From assembly GCA_035048485.1 (NCBI GenBank), contig CM068586.1:46660287-46724286 (forward strand): a DNA stretch of 64,000 nt, in the 5' to 3' direction. A program made the position numbers and the translations under genes. The notes beneath the pieces are model-generated. The model saw only the letters and a program-made list of their open reading frames with translations. It was not told where the DNA came from and did no database searches. Shown here one piece after another: positions 42,208 through 55,079 of the stretch (its first letter is position 1; every line of letters begins with the position of its first letter). Origin of the DNA: Pteria penguin (lineage: Eukaryota; Mollusca; Bivalvia; Pterioida; Pteriidae).

Positions 42208-45200
42208 TCAAAAATAAGAAAGCACATCTTCAAAGCTTTCAATATTAATAAGTAAGCTTTGAGACATCTTACGTAGTAAAACTATATCCAAAATTATGTA
42301 AATTCAACGTAAAGAAAGTCAATATTCAAAAATATACTTATGGTTTGAAAAATGTACTGATTTGTTTGTTTGTTACTCATAGTCTTGGATCAGTAGTTGA
42401 GTAATGAAAAATTTAAAATATTTGTCAAAGGTTAATGGTGAATATTTGTCATACTACATGTACATGTATCGGCATAAAAACTGAATTACTTAAAATATTC
42501 CATGATTCATAACACTCGTGACACATGGCTCAGATAAATCGTAATTATTACTCTAGGTGTAAATCTATGTGAATAATATGTATCATGTCTTGACCTTTCA
42601 TTTATACCTTCATTCTTGGTAGAAAAGGCAGGTTGCTTTACATGTGGTCCAAATGTCTGAGGTTGTATATGTATAAAGTAGTATATGACTACTATGTTAC
42701 TGATTTTCATGTCAAAATGTCACACATTATGAAAACCATTGTTACTATATATATTGGGTTTCCATCTAATATCATGAAAACACTAAATACTTGTTAGGGA
42801 TGAAAATCATTATGAGTATATTTGATTTTCAAGTCAATTTTACATTTGCAAAGCTGATGTAGTACCACTTTAGTGATCAATATTCACCCATTATCTAGTG
42901 AACCCTTTGGTGGATTATATTTGAATACTGCATCATCATCATCGTAAAATATAAATTTGGTATACAGATTTATCATGAGAATATCTAAGTCAAGTTTTGT
43001 TTTTTGACAGAGTTATGCATCTTGGACATAGAAAAATTCCAATAGTTCTAAGTTTTGCTTGTGCACCCTATGATTCATGTCCAGGAGGGGGGGGGGGGGC
43101 ATAAGTGTTTCACAAACATCTCTTGTTGATACAGTGTACATATAGCTTACAGAGTCATGCATGCAGTATGCATATGATATATTGGAATGTGCCTCAGAAT
43201 TTTAGGTCATTAGGTCACAGGTTTTCTGGTCATATCTGGATTGTATTATAGCCTGACTTTAATCACAAACTTTATTTACTTTACAATGATAAATGATAGT
43301 AGCATATCAATGTGATCAGTTTTAGTTTTATGCACATTTATTCAATTAAAATTCAACTGATATAGATATTTTGTGTGTATTTTTCTTCCAAACAGGAACC
43401 ATTGACATTGTCAAGTATGTCCCAATCCAATTCTTAGCCAATTGACCTCTATACCTACATGGAACTTGGATCTTGAAACAGGTCAAAAATGTATTATGCC
43501 TGGTCATTATTCTGACAATACAATTTATGGTGGATGACAATTGATAAATTAGTTATACAGTTATATCCACCAAATCTTCTGATTGCTTCATTAGTCTCTT
43601 TGAGTCTTAGTTAGTAGAATTATCACACTTCCGTCATTTAATGGCACATATTATGAACTTACATCGCCGTTAGTGACTGTATGGCTGTGCTTGTCCCCAA
43701 ACCTTGTGGGCAAGATTAGACTAAACCGTTAGTTGTACAATATTCAAACTAACCATTGGAACTGTCAAATTTTCATATCATTTTACTTTATCTTGAGAAA
43801 CTTTTCACTCAAGGGGAGAGGGGGGGGGCATGGACATGTATACTCTTAATTGTAAATTTGTGGTTATACTGTAAATAGTTTGTGGTGTGTTCTTCATATA
43901 ACTGTCTGCATCTAAATTAGCCATTTGTCTGTATTTGTCAACTTTGACCAAAACTTTTGAGTTTTAGAGATAGAAATTTCATACTTGATGCATAAATATA
44001 AACTAAAGAAATTCCTTTAAAGTGACACAAAGGTCAAGGACAATGTTACCTAAACTAACCTTTATGTATATACAAGCAAAAAAATATAATCATAGCCATA
44101 ACACTGGAATTTAGTCTGCTAGTGTATCTTTCCAGCCCCTATACATTGTGCTAGAAATTGAAAAATATGAAAGTCTGTTGCCATAGCGATGCACGGTCAC
44201 CTTTTTAACTTTGACTAGAGTAATTCATAGACATGTCTATGATTTTACATACAGTCCACTGAACATTTTGTTTTAAATGTACTGCAATAGATATATAAAA
44301 TATACAACTGATTATTTCAAATGAAAAAGGGGGTTGGGATAATTTGACCAATTTTTTCTTGAAAAAAGTTGTGGGTATACAGTGAAATTTTTATCTTATC
44401 TTATTTGCCTATTAATGTATATTCTGTCGTCATTTTTTTATCCAAATTAAACGATACAATTTTCTAAAATTTTTGTTTATATATGAACAATCTGTTCAAT
44501 AATGGGTTTAAACTTTCCCCTTTATTTTCATATTTACAGGTGTAAACTTGGTAGTTAGCATTATTTTTGTCTCTTGCTTATTTAAGTTATGTAATATCTT
44601 ATATTAAACAGAACAAGCAATCTCAAAATATAAATTCATGATAAATTCACTTTTCAAAAACTATAATTTGTTATCTACACCCATTTCATGATATTTGGTA
44701 ATCTTCCAAATTTATCTATTTTTGAAACTTCATAGAGAAAATACTAATTTGGGTAATTTATATGAAATTTTCAGAAATTATGTGTCTAATGTATCTTTAT
44801 CAATGGTGGGGAAATAATTCAAAATTAAACGATAGGAATTTAGGAGGGTACAACAGGTCCGTGGCCATAAACTTAGTTTTTGACACAATCCGCATTTTAT
44901 TACATGTATTAGAATCTAGTTTAAAAATTTTACACTAGGTACTTGTTTACATTTCATTTATTCATTTATTTTTGGTATCTTGTTTACAAATAATCCTATA
45001 TACTGGTATAAATTATTGAAAATTCCCATCAGCAATTTATTCACATTATAATAGCAATATAGAAAGTGGTTATTTTACAAATAATAATCTCTCCTAATTG
45101 TTTCATTTCATATATTCATTTAATACACTTATTTTAATATGTGTTAGTAATGTCTATTATTTTTCGTATTATATAACGCATAGTTAATTTAAGTTCATAG

Positions 45201-45560
45201 TGTGTCCGTATATGTGAGGTACATTGAACTTAGAAAGTTTCAAAGATTTTACAATTTTCTGAACTTTCTTCTGCAATTTTTAAAGGTATTGGATTAAAAC
45301 TGTTTCACAATTTTTTTATATTTGTCAAACTGAAGTTACAATTGATGTATTTAAAGCTGTTATATTATTACTATAATGAAATATAAAGTAAAATTTGAAT
45401 GAATCCTATTCTCTTCCTTTTTATTATGTCACATTCACAATTTGAAAGTGAAATATGAAATTCTTACGAGCACAAAAAATCAAGGAACTTCCCTGGTTAA
45501 AGTGATGGAAAAGAAAGATGAATTCTAAGGTCAAGGCAATCTGATTAAAACCATATCATT
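42204..45560. other. Intergenic, no gene seen
   Basis: AT-rich. Traces of the TGACC-type repeat are seen near 43,900-44,220. Poly-G tracts occur at 43,086 and 43,812, each followed by GCAT. No coding signal is found. Confidence 0.45.
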
Positions 45561-45589
45561 ATTCCGCTTCTTTATTTGTTCCATTGCGC

Positions 45590-45825
45590 ATAAAGATCTG
45601 GCGAAACCCTGTAAGCGGTCATGTTCTGGTGAACTCTGCAAAGCACAAGAATGCGGTCTACAAGTCCCTACCAAGAAAATGAAAACATCAAGCAACTAGT
45701 CCGACGTGCTACCGTACTTCCCCTCATCCCCACAGAGGACGTAGAGGATGCATGGTTCTACATTCTAGAAGACGCAGACGATGCTGACACCGAAATAGAG
45801 ACTACGCCATTCACCGACTGTGGCC
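45590..45825 (+). pseudogene. MULE transposase C-terminal remnant
   Basis: After one frameshift the sequence reads QECGLQVP then YQENENIKQLVRRATVLPLI, PTEDVEDAWFYILEDADD and TTPFTD. This resembles the C-terminal region of animal MULE transposases (LVRK...LPF.P...V). It is truncated at both ends and runs into a small GTGGCCACAGTTTA repeat. The family assignment is moderate. Confidence 0.5.
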
Positions 45826-45945
45826 ACAGTTTACTAAATCGTGCACACAGTTTAGCTATTTAGCTATATCATCATAAATATAACTAACCAACAAACATGT
45901 GCAACTTTAATGAAAGAGATATTTTCATTAAAAGTGGGTTTTAAT

Positions 45946-46160
45946 TTGGGTTGACACAAAGAGAGATTTGTCAGTTTTTAGAAAGCATAGGTATTAACAT
46001 ATCTGAACGTCACATAAGGCGTATATTGCAGAGCTTAAATCTGCGAGGGAAAGGAAACTTTACAGACTGTGTAACCGTTATAACTTTTATTCATAACCAA
46101 CTACAATCCTCTGGAAAAATGCATGGGTACAAATGGATGCATGAGAAATGTCTCTTCAGA
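45946..46160 (+). pseudogene. Integrase-type transposon protein remnant (N-terminal HTH region)
   Basis: TQREICQFLESIGINISERH, then IRRILQSLNLRGKGNFTDCV and MHGYKWMHEKCL. This pattern resembles the HTH and linker region that precedes an integrase core in some animal transposon proteins. The core itself is missing. It is moderate recognition only. Confidence 0.4.
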
Positions 46161-46269
46161 TATATACCAAGTTACTTTCAATATCAAAAATTGTTATACC
46201 CCTTGCAAACGAACCGATTCGTGTCCGGGCCATATCTTTTTATTGGGTCAATGGATTTAGATAGTATTT

Positions 46270-46720
46270 TACAGGATTTTTGCCCATGATCCAAGGGTGT
46301 GTCTCGGCCTTGACCCAAGGCCATAGGTCAAAAGGTCAAGGTCACTGTGTTTATATATACATATAAACATGTATACCGCATATGTTTAATGACATTATAC
46401 GCATTATGGTATGACGCTGCCCGTCCGTAGACCTGTTTTTCCCAACAACTTTGTGGGCAGGATACAGACCAAACTTTTCAACCAAGCATATTAAAATTTT
46501 CCATGGGGATTACCCATGGGTAGACAAGAAACCCTATTGATTTACATTGACCTTTGTCTGCAAGGACATATCATTATGAACATTTGTGTGAAATATGATC
46601 AAATTCTGATGTAGGGTTAAGGATATATGAGATCGGATAAACGAAATGACTGACGGACACGTCATCGACTATATGCTAACCCGAAATTTTTTCGGGGAAC
46701 ATAATAGAATATTCCATAGG
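46270..46720 (+). repeat. TGACC-rich dispersed repeat ending in CGAAATTTTTTCGG
   Basis: Contains AGGTCAAAAGGTCAAGGTCA at 46,326-46,345 and ends with CCCGAAATTTTTTCGGGGAA near 46,680, as in the 11.87 kb repeat family. Confidence 0.5.
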
Positions 46721-46810
46721 TATAGGAAGCCGGAATAATCGCAAGATCCATCCATTCAAACTGTACAGTCGCGCCGCCGCGCGCCAGATAGCTAGCCCTA
46801 CAGTAGATAT

Positions 46811-47389
46811 AAATCGTGGCCACAGTTTAGTAAACCGTGGCCACGATTTAGCTAAACTGTAGCCACAATTTAATAAACTGTGGGAACGATTTAGCTAAAC
46901 TGTGGCCACGATTTAATAAACTGAACTGCGCACAGTTTAGTAAACTGTTGCCACGATTTATCTAAACTGTGGGAACGATTTAATAAACTGTGGCCACGAT
47001 TTAATAAACTGTGGGAATGATTTAATAAACTGTGCGCACAGTTTAGTAAACTATGACCACGATTTAATAAACTGTGGCCACGATTTACCTAAACTGTGGC
47101 CACGATTTAATAAACTGTGCCCACCTTTTAGTAAACTGTGGCCACGATTTAGCTAAACTGTGGGAACAATTTACTAAACTGTGGCCACGATTTAGCTAAA
47201 CTGTGGCCACGATTTAATAAACTGTGGCCACAATTTAGCTAAACTGTGGGAACGATTTACTAAACCGTGGCCACGATTTACCTAAACTGTGGCCACGATT
47301 TAATAAACTGTGGGCACGATTTACCTAAACTGTGGCCACGATTTAATAAACTGTGCGCACAGATTAGTAAACTGTGGCCACGATTTAAT
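46811..47389. repeat. 21/22-bp near-palindromic tandem array, ~27 units
   Basis: Alternating units AACTGTGGCCACGATTTAAT and AACTGTGGCCACGATTTAGC. Core variants are GTGGCCAC, GTGGGAAC and GTGCGCAC. Each unit is close to the perfect palindrome TAAACTGTGGCCACAGTTTA. Three related units also lie at 45,818-45,860, just after the MULE remnant. Confidence 0.9.
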
Positions 47390-47624
47390 ATTTTTTTCAC
47401 ACATATCCGCTTACAGCCACCGTATATGCGTCGTAATATTTTGAATATTCTCTTTTCCTTATTATATTTATATTGTACATATATATATATTATAGTTATA
47501 TTATAGTGTAAAACATATCATTTCTTCCTTATTTCTTATAACTAACACGCGCATTAAGGGGAAACGTTTTTTTTTTTTTACGGTAATACAGTTAATTGCC
47601 GCATGTTGTTTTCGCAATATTGCC

Positions 47625-47698
47625 TATTCCGGGAATGCCTACAAAACTTCATTTACCTGTCTGTCGGCACATCAAAGAATGTAGGCATTCCCGGAATA
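47625..47698. repeat. Perfect 19-bp inverted repeat hairpin
   Basis: TATTCCGGGAATGCCTACA at 47,625-47,643 and its exact complement at 47,680-47,698, with a 36-base loop. Confidence 0.7.
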
Positions 47699-47699
47699 A

Positions 47700-49070
47700 A
47701 CCTATTTGCTTAGTCTCCTTCTGTGACTCCCCGTTCTGGACCCCATTTTAGCTCTCATAGTATTCGTTTTACTGGTTAGCTTTTATATCTGTCTAGTTCA
47801 TTGGTTACGGCCGTACCGCCCATGCATGATTTGTTCATGTTGGAGCCAGTCTTTTCTCATTTCGATCGCAACTTAGGAACAAAATTCTGGAAAAGCGTAT
47901 CAGTTAGTTAGAAGTAAGTTTTATTATTTTCATTTTATTGTCTGTTTAATTAATGTCCAGACTAATTGATCGTTAGTTTAATAGTTTTAGCGAGTGTATG
48001 TGTAAGTTATGTATGCTCTAATGCTTAAGTTTTACATTTATATATCTAATCTATTTGTCTAAAATACGTAATTGTTCTGTCGTAAGCGATGTGTGGATTT
48101 ATATAATTTGATGAAGTGCTTAAAGTTCTGTTAACACCAGGGACATATATACGTTCCTGTTAATAATGAAATTTACACTGTATACGAGTGTTCGAATGGC
48201 TGGACATTAAGTAGCGACAGCGTGTATGTGCGCTGAAGCGTGATTGCATGTATTAGATTATTAATTGGAGTGAATATGTATTGAAATCTGAGGAAGTGTA
48301 TCAGAATATTAACCTCTGCTTTATAATTGGAATTTATTAAATGTGGATTTTTTGTTATAATTCGTCTTGAATCGTGCCCAGGCAGTAACGATCGCAAAGT
48401 CTATAATACTGAGGGGTTTCATATGATATTCATTGCATATTTATTTATCATACAAGTGTGAAATCGATTTATATTTATTTTATAGAAAGAAAACTTAATT
48501 CTATTCAAGAAAATGCAATGAGTTATCTCGCTTGATTTTTGTTTCTCATATTGTGTCTTTTTATGTCAGTTTTTCAAAGGGAGACCCCCAGAGCCGCACA
48601 TGCGGAAGGGAATGACTCCCTCCCGCACCTACCCCCTATAGGCGCTTTGGTTTCATTTTGGTGTGTGCCCTCCAGTATACAGATTTCTGCACAATATAAA
48701 CAAGCACTTCAAGGTGTTTATTACTAGAACTATTATTATCAGCTTTATCAGTATAAAATCAATTTGCACAAGTGAGCAATCTGTTTTTATTGATGTACAA
48801 GAATTCAAATACATCATAGAGAACCGTCATAAGTCATGTAGCATCTTACTGATAGGTAACTAACTTGTATCCATTAAGTTGTAAGATTACCAATGTGTCG
48901 ACGACCTGGGCTACAGACACTGAATTATCATAACTGACGGTAGCTGGCTTTATAGGTTCTGGCTTTATAAATATTACTTCTCAGTATATGATGTAGGGAG
49001 TAGGTTTACTTGCAATGGATTTGGGTACGGCTAGAGTCGTTATCACCCTACTTAATTAGCCCCTGCAAAC
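47700..49070. other. Intergenic, no gene seen
   Basis: No coding signal. A diverged GGGACATATATACGTTCC palindrome lies at 48,138-48,159. Confidence 0.4.
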
Positions 49071-49173
49071 GAAGTTTGAGAGTATATAGGAATGACCCTG
49101 TCCGTCTGTTCGCTTGTCCGTCCGGCTAAGAAGTTCTGAAAGCAGTTTTCTCTTACAGTATAAGGCTTTCATA

Positions 49174-49177
<4 letters not shown>

Positions 49178-49258
<81 letters not shown>
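49178..49258. repeat. (CA)n microsatellite
   Basis: About 80 bp of CA. It is followed by the CTGGATCCGCCACTG terminus motif at about 49,280-49,295. Confidence 0.95.
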
Positions 49259-49260
<2 letters not shown>

Positions 49261-49424
49261 GACTCCCCTTTTCAAAATTACTGGATCCGCCACTGCAAAC
49301 TCAAATATTTTCTTAACTACTTTAAATAATATTAACTTAAAATGGAACCTTTTGTATTTCAAAATGTCACTAAGTACTTTACGTTCATATGTAGGATGAT
49401 TGGAGATTTCATTTTTGAATTACA

Positions 49425-50358
49425 AGTAATTATATTGGAATCACCATGTCCGTGTGTCTGTTTGTCCGTCCGTCTGACCAGAAAACTTTAACCTTTAAGT
49501 TTTGAACCAAAAGAGGTGGGGCCTTCATACTACACATGTGTATTCCTTATTGCAAGATTTTCCCGTGGGTACCAATTTTTTTTTACCTTGTGATCTTGAC
49601 CTTTACGTTTGAGCTATTTTTGAAAAACTTTTGAACCAACAGAGATAGTGTTCTCATAATACACTTGTGTATTCCTTGTAGGAAGACCTTTCTGTTGATA
49701 TCTAAGTTTTTCTACCTGTGACCTTGACCTTGACATTTGACCTACTTTTGAAAATATTTAACCTTGGCTATAACTTTTGAACCAGAACAGATGGGGTCTT
49801 CATAATACACACGTGTATTCCTTTCATTAAAACCTTTCCGTCACTTTCAAAATTGTTCACCCCGTGACCTTGACGTTTGACCTAGTTATGAAAAACATTA
49901 ACCATGGCCATAACTTTTGAACTAACAGAGATGGGGTCTTCATAATTCACATATGTATTCCTTGTAAGAAGACCTTTCTTTTTATATCTAAACTGTTCAT
50001 CCTGTGACCTTGACCTTGACGTTTGACCTACTTTCGAAAAACTTTTACCTTGGCCATAACTTTTGAACCAAAAGAGCTGTGATTTTCTTAATACACATGT
50101 GTATTCCTTGTAGGAAGACCTTTCTGCCGGTTCCAACTTGTTCATCCCATGACCTTTACGTTTGACCTATTTTTGAAAAAATATTAACTTTAGCCATAAC
50201 TTTTGAACCAAAAGGGATGGGGTCTTCATACTACACATGTGTATTCCTTGTCAGTCGGTACCAAAATCTTTGACCTAGTGACCTTTTCCATGGTCTTTGC
50301 CCTACTTCAAATTTTGTTGCCGCGGGGGGTATTTGTCCCATTAGGACAGTTCTAGTTT
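49425..50358 (+). repeat. TGACCT-rich tandem family, six ~140-bp units, Helitron-like end
   Basis: Units with ATAACTTTTGAACCAA start at about 49,495, 49,624, 49,765, 49,907, 50,057 and 50,195. Each has ACACATGTGTATTCCTTGTA and TGACCTTGACCTTGAC. The right end, GTCCCATTAGGACAGTTCTA then GT, is a short hairpin 3 bases before CTAGT. Confidence 0.7.
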
Positions 50359-50512
50359 TTAATGTATATATATATTTTATGAAAGAAAATTATAATTTGA
50401 AAACCAGAATAAATAGGAATGAGTAAGTTAATGCCCTAGTGAAACACCACAGTTATTAGTTAATCAGATGAATGGCTGGTGTAAATGTAATGTCTATTTA
50501 AAGAATTTAATA

Positions 50513-51537
50513 CTACAGTGATAGAGTTAGGGGTGACCTGAGGCTTTTTGTAAAAGGGGAAAGGTATTTGTAGATTTCCTGACTATGAGGGGCATTATAG
50601 ATCTCTGTATTTCCTGTGAATTCTGCATCACCACTACCCCTTTCTGTGTTACTGAGTGGTATAAATGTATTATCGTCTAGGAAAGCATAATAAATGAAAA
50701 TATCAGCATGCCAAACAAACATTTTATAAAATCTCTTCCCCGACGAATGCCACCCTCCCTCTTTGTAGAATATATCTTGTAAATATACTTTTATTCAGGA
50801 CTAAGTTTAGATCTTTCAGTGGTTTTAACATTATGAAAGAAAATTCCAGGCATTAAAGAATTCAGAACTGATCAACACAACAAAATCATACATGTACACA
50901 TATCATATGAAGCAAGGGAGGAAACTGTGGTGTATGGACCTACATTATTTATGCAGAGGTAAATAAAACTATTAACAAGGTTACATATGATCCTCAGAAA
51001 GGTAAACAAAGATTCATGGATCGGACGTAAATAATGTTGAAAGGGAGACTACTCTTACAGTTCTGTCTTACTGGCAAAAAAAAAAAAACAAAGAAAAAAA
51101 AAAAAGAAAGAAATCAAAACCGATATGAATTCTTGACTTTTTAAGACAGTACAAGTGGAAATTTTATATCAAAGTTTGTAGATTCATGTGGGAGAGACTG
51201 ATAGCTAATCATTATGTTATTGATAAAACTTCTCGATGGATAATGATATCAATTTACGGTGTATACTCAGGGGTATATTAGTCACCTCCAGTTTATGTAG
51301 CATTGATCAGAGTTAAGTACAGATCTCTCGTCAAGAGAGTATGAAGTTGTGATCTTATCACAGTGAGATCTGCTCACCGTGATAAGTGATGTGGTGTGCG
51401 AACCCCGGTTCAGAAAATTTTTCATTGCCACACCATACAAACCAATTAATTCCTCCCATCTTACCTGATGTCGTTGACCCTACAACTACCCATTCCCTTG
51501 CGACCACATAGGCATCCACTGCTATCTCACTCAAACC
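50513..51537 (-). CDS. Last two exons of an unidentified minus-strand gene
   Basis: The penultimate exon at 51,465-51,537 (after CTCTTATAG, before GTAAGAT) encodes LSEIAVDAYVVAREWVVVGS plus four residues and one base. The last exon at 50,513-50,676 (after TTTCCTAG) supplies the other two bases of an Asp codon. It continues DNTFIPLSNTERGSGDAEFT, then YKYLSPFTKSL, and stops at 50,513. Phase matches across the 788-bp intron and both splice sites are canonical. The short exon looks amphipathic or membrane-proximal and the tail is hydrophilic. I do not recognise the protein. Upstream exons would lie beyond the 38-bp array, which would then be intronic. Confidence 0.45.
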
Positions 51538-51778
51538 CTATAAGAGACAGATAAGTATTATATTAAAACGCAAAGGACTGAACTAATGTATATTTATTCA
51601 TATGATACTAGAATGAATTTAGCCTTTTTTTAACTCATCATCCGGACTTTCTGTAATATTATACGATAGATGTACATGTAAACTGCATTTTCTTCCTATT
51701 GTTATCATTGGCCTACCTTGTCATCCATAAACTTTTCACATTTTCAACTTATTATTACCACAGTAGGGATTTTGATGA

Positions 51779-54700
51779 AACGTTGATATGTGATGAAGAA
51801 CTCAAGGTCCCCTTTATGGAACAAACAGAGAAGCGGAATAAAGATATGGTTTTATTTAGATTGTGAAGGTCCTCTACAAACGTTGATATGTGATGAAGTA
51901 ATGAAGGCCCCCTAAAGACGTTAATATGTGATGAAGTACTTAAGGTACCCTACAAACGTTGATATGTGATGAAGAACTGAAGGTATCCTACACACGTTGA
52001 TATGTCATGAAGTACTAAAGGTCCCCTACACACGTTGATATGTTATGAAGTACTGAAGGTCCCCTACACACATTGATATGTGTTGAAGTACTAAAGTTTC
52101 CCTACAAACGCTGATATGTGTTGAAGTACTGAGGATAACCTACAAACGTTGATATGTGATGAAGTACTGAAGGTCTCCTACAGACGTTGATATGTGATGA
52201 AGTACTGAAGGTCCCCTACAGACGTTGATAAGTGATGAAGTACTGAAGGTCCCCTACAGACGTTGATATGTAATGAAGTACTGAAGGTCCCCTACAGACA
52301 TTGATATGTGATGAAGTACTGAAGATCCCCTACATACATTGATATGTGATGAAGTATTGAAGGTCCCCTACAGACGTTGATATGTGATGAAGTACTGAAG
52401 GTTCCCTAAAAACGCTGATATGTGTTGAAGTACTGAAGATAACCTACAAACGTTGATATGTAATGAAGTACTAAAGGTACCATACAAAGGTTGATATGTT
52501 ATGAAGTACTAAGGGTACCCTACAGACGTTGATATGTAATGAAGTATTGAAGGTCCCCTACAGACGTTGATATGTGATGAAGCACTGAAGGCCCCCTACA
52601 GACGTTGATATGTGATGAGGTACTGAAGGCCCCCTACAGACGTTAATATGTAATGAAGTACTGAAGGTCCCCTACAAACGTTGATATGTAATGAAGTACA
52701 GAAGGTACCATACAGACATTAATATCTAATTAAGTACTGAAGGTCACATACAAACGTTGATATGTGAAGAAGTACTGAAGGTCCCCTACACGCATTGATA
52801 TGTAATGAAGTACGGAAGGTCCCCTACAGACGTTGATATGTGATGAAGTACTGAAAGTCCCCTTCAGACGTTGATATGTGATGAAGTACTGAAGGTCCCC
52901 TTCAGACGTTGATATGTGATTAAGTACTGAAGGTCCCCTTCAGACGTTGATATGTAATGAAATACTGAAGGTCCCCTACACACATTGATATGTGATGAAG
53001 TACTGAAGGTCCCCTACAAACGTTGATATGTGATGAAGTACTGAAAGCCCCCTACAGACATTGATATGTGATGAAGTACTGGAGATCCCCTACATACATT
53101 GATATGTGATGAAGTACTGAAGGTCCCCTACAGACATTGATATGTGATGAAGTACTGAAGTTTCCCTTCAAACGCTGATATGTAATGAAGTACTGAAGAT
53201 AACCTACAAACGTTAATATGTAATGAAGTACTGAAGGTCCCCTACAGACATTGATATGTGATGAAGTACTGAAGGTCCCCTACAAACGTTGATATGTGAT
53301 GAAGTACTGAAGGTCCCCTACAGACGTTGATATGTGATGAAGTACTGGAGGTACCCTACAAACGTTGATATGTTATGAAGTACTAAGGGTACCCTACAGA
53401 CGTTGATATGTAATGAAGTACTGAAGTTCCCCTTCAGACGTTGATATGTAATGAAGTACTGAAGGTACCCTTGAAATTTTGATGTGTGATGAAGTACTGA
53501 AGGTCCCTTACACACACATTGATATGTAATGAAGTACTGAAGGTCCCCATCAGACGTTTATATGTGTTGAAGTACTGAAGATAACCTACAAAGGTTGATA
53601 TATGATGAAGTACTGAAGGTCCCCTTCAAAAGCTAATATGTGATGAAGCACTGAAGGCCCCCTACAGACATTGATATGTAATGAAGTACTGAAGGTACCC
53701 TACAAACGTTGATATGTGTTGAAGTACTGAAGATAACCTACAAACATTGATATGTTATGAAGTACTAAGGGTACCCTTCAGACGTTGATATGTGATGAAG
53801 TACTGAGAGTCCCCTACAGACGTTGATATATGATGAAGTACTGAAGGTCCCCTTCAAACGTTAATATGTGATGAAGTACTGAAGGTCCCCTTCAGACGTT
53901 GATATGTGAAGTACTGAAGGTACCCTACAGACGTTGATATATGATGAGGTACTGAGGGTCCCCTTCAAACGTTGATATGTGATGAAGTACCGAAGGTCCC
54001 CTACAACCGTTGATATGTGATGAAGAACTGAAGGTCCCCTACACACATTGATATGTGATGAAGTACTGAGGGTCCCCTACATACATTGATATGTGATGAA
54101 GTACTGAAGGTCCCATACAGACGTTGATATGTGATGAAGTACTGAAGGTCCCCTACAGACGTTGATATGTGATGAATAACTGAAGTTCCCTTTCAAACGT
54201 TGATATGTGATGAGGTACTGAAGGTCCCCTACAGACGTTGATATGTGAAGTACTGAAGGTACCCTACACACGTTGATATGTAATGAAGTACTGAAGGTCC
54301 CCTACAGACGTTGATATATGATGAGGTACTGAAGGTCCCCTTCAAACGTTGATATGTGATGAAGTACTGAAGGTCCCCTACAACCGTTGATATGTGATGA
54401 AAAGCTGAAGGTCCCCTACACACATTGATATGTGATGAAGTACTGAGGGTCCCCTACATACATTGATATGTGATGGAGTACTGAAGGTCCCATACAGACG
54501 TTGATATGTGATGAATAACTGAAGTTCCCTTTCAAACGTTGATATGTGATGAAGTACTGAAGGTCCCCTACAGATGTTGATATGTGATGAAGTACTGAAG
54601 GTCCCTTTCAAACGTTGATATGTGATGAAGTACTGAAGGTCCCCTACAGACGTTGATATGTGATGAAGTACTAAAGTTTCCCTACTAACTCTGATATGTG

Positions 54701-55070
54701 TTGAAGTACTGAAGATAATTTACAAACGTTGATATGTTATGAAGTACTAAGGGTCCCCTTCAGACGTTGATATGTAATGAAGTACTGGGGGTCCCCTACA
54801 GACGTTGATATATGATGAAGTACTGAGGATAACCTTCAAAAGTTGATATGTGATGAAGTACCGAAGGTCCCCTACAGACGTTGATATGTAATGAAGTACT
54901 GAAGGTCCCCTACAGACATTGATATTTGATGAAGTACTGAAGGTCTCCTACAGACGTTGATATGTGAAGTACTGAAGGTACCTTACACACGTTGATATGT
55001 AATGAAATACTGAAGGTCCCCTACAAACTTTGATATGTAATGAAGTACTGAAGGTCCCCTACAGAAGTTG
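51779..55070. repeat. 38-bp satellite array, ~85 units
   Basis: Consensus CGTTGATATGTGATGAAGTA plus CTGAAGGTCCCCTACAGA. Units vary (AAGGTACC, AAGATAACC, GTAATGAAG), with occasional 3- to 4-bp deletions. There are no spacers, so it is not a CRISPR array. The AAGTACT-AAGGTCC-CTAC segment matches the complement of the 145-bp satellite core. The left flank (ACTTTTCACATTTTCAACTT) also resembles the complement of that element. Confidence 0.95.
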
Positions 55071-55079
55071 ATAAAAAAA

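Noticed and set aside
49114..49362. His-Thr and Val-Cys repeat reading frames
   Set aside because: Translation of the (CA)n microsatellite.
53318..54611. Minus-strand reading frames of 60-77 codons (LHHIST... patterns)
   Set aside because: These are translations of the 38-bp satellite only.
51779..55070. Possible CRISPR-like array
   Set aside because: The 38-bp units are directly adjacent with no unique spacers, and the genome is animal-type. It is a satellite.
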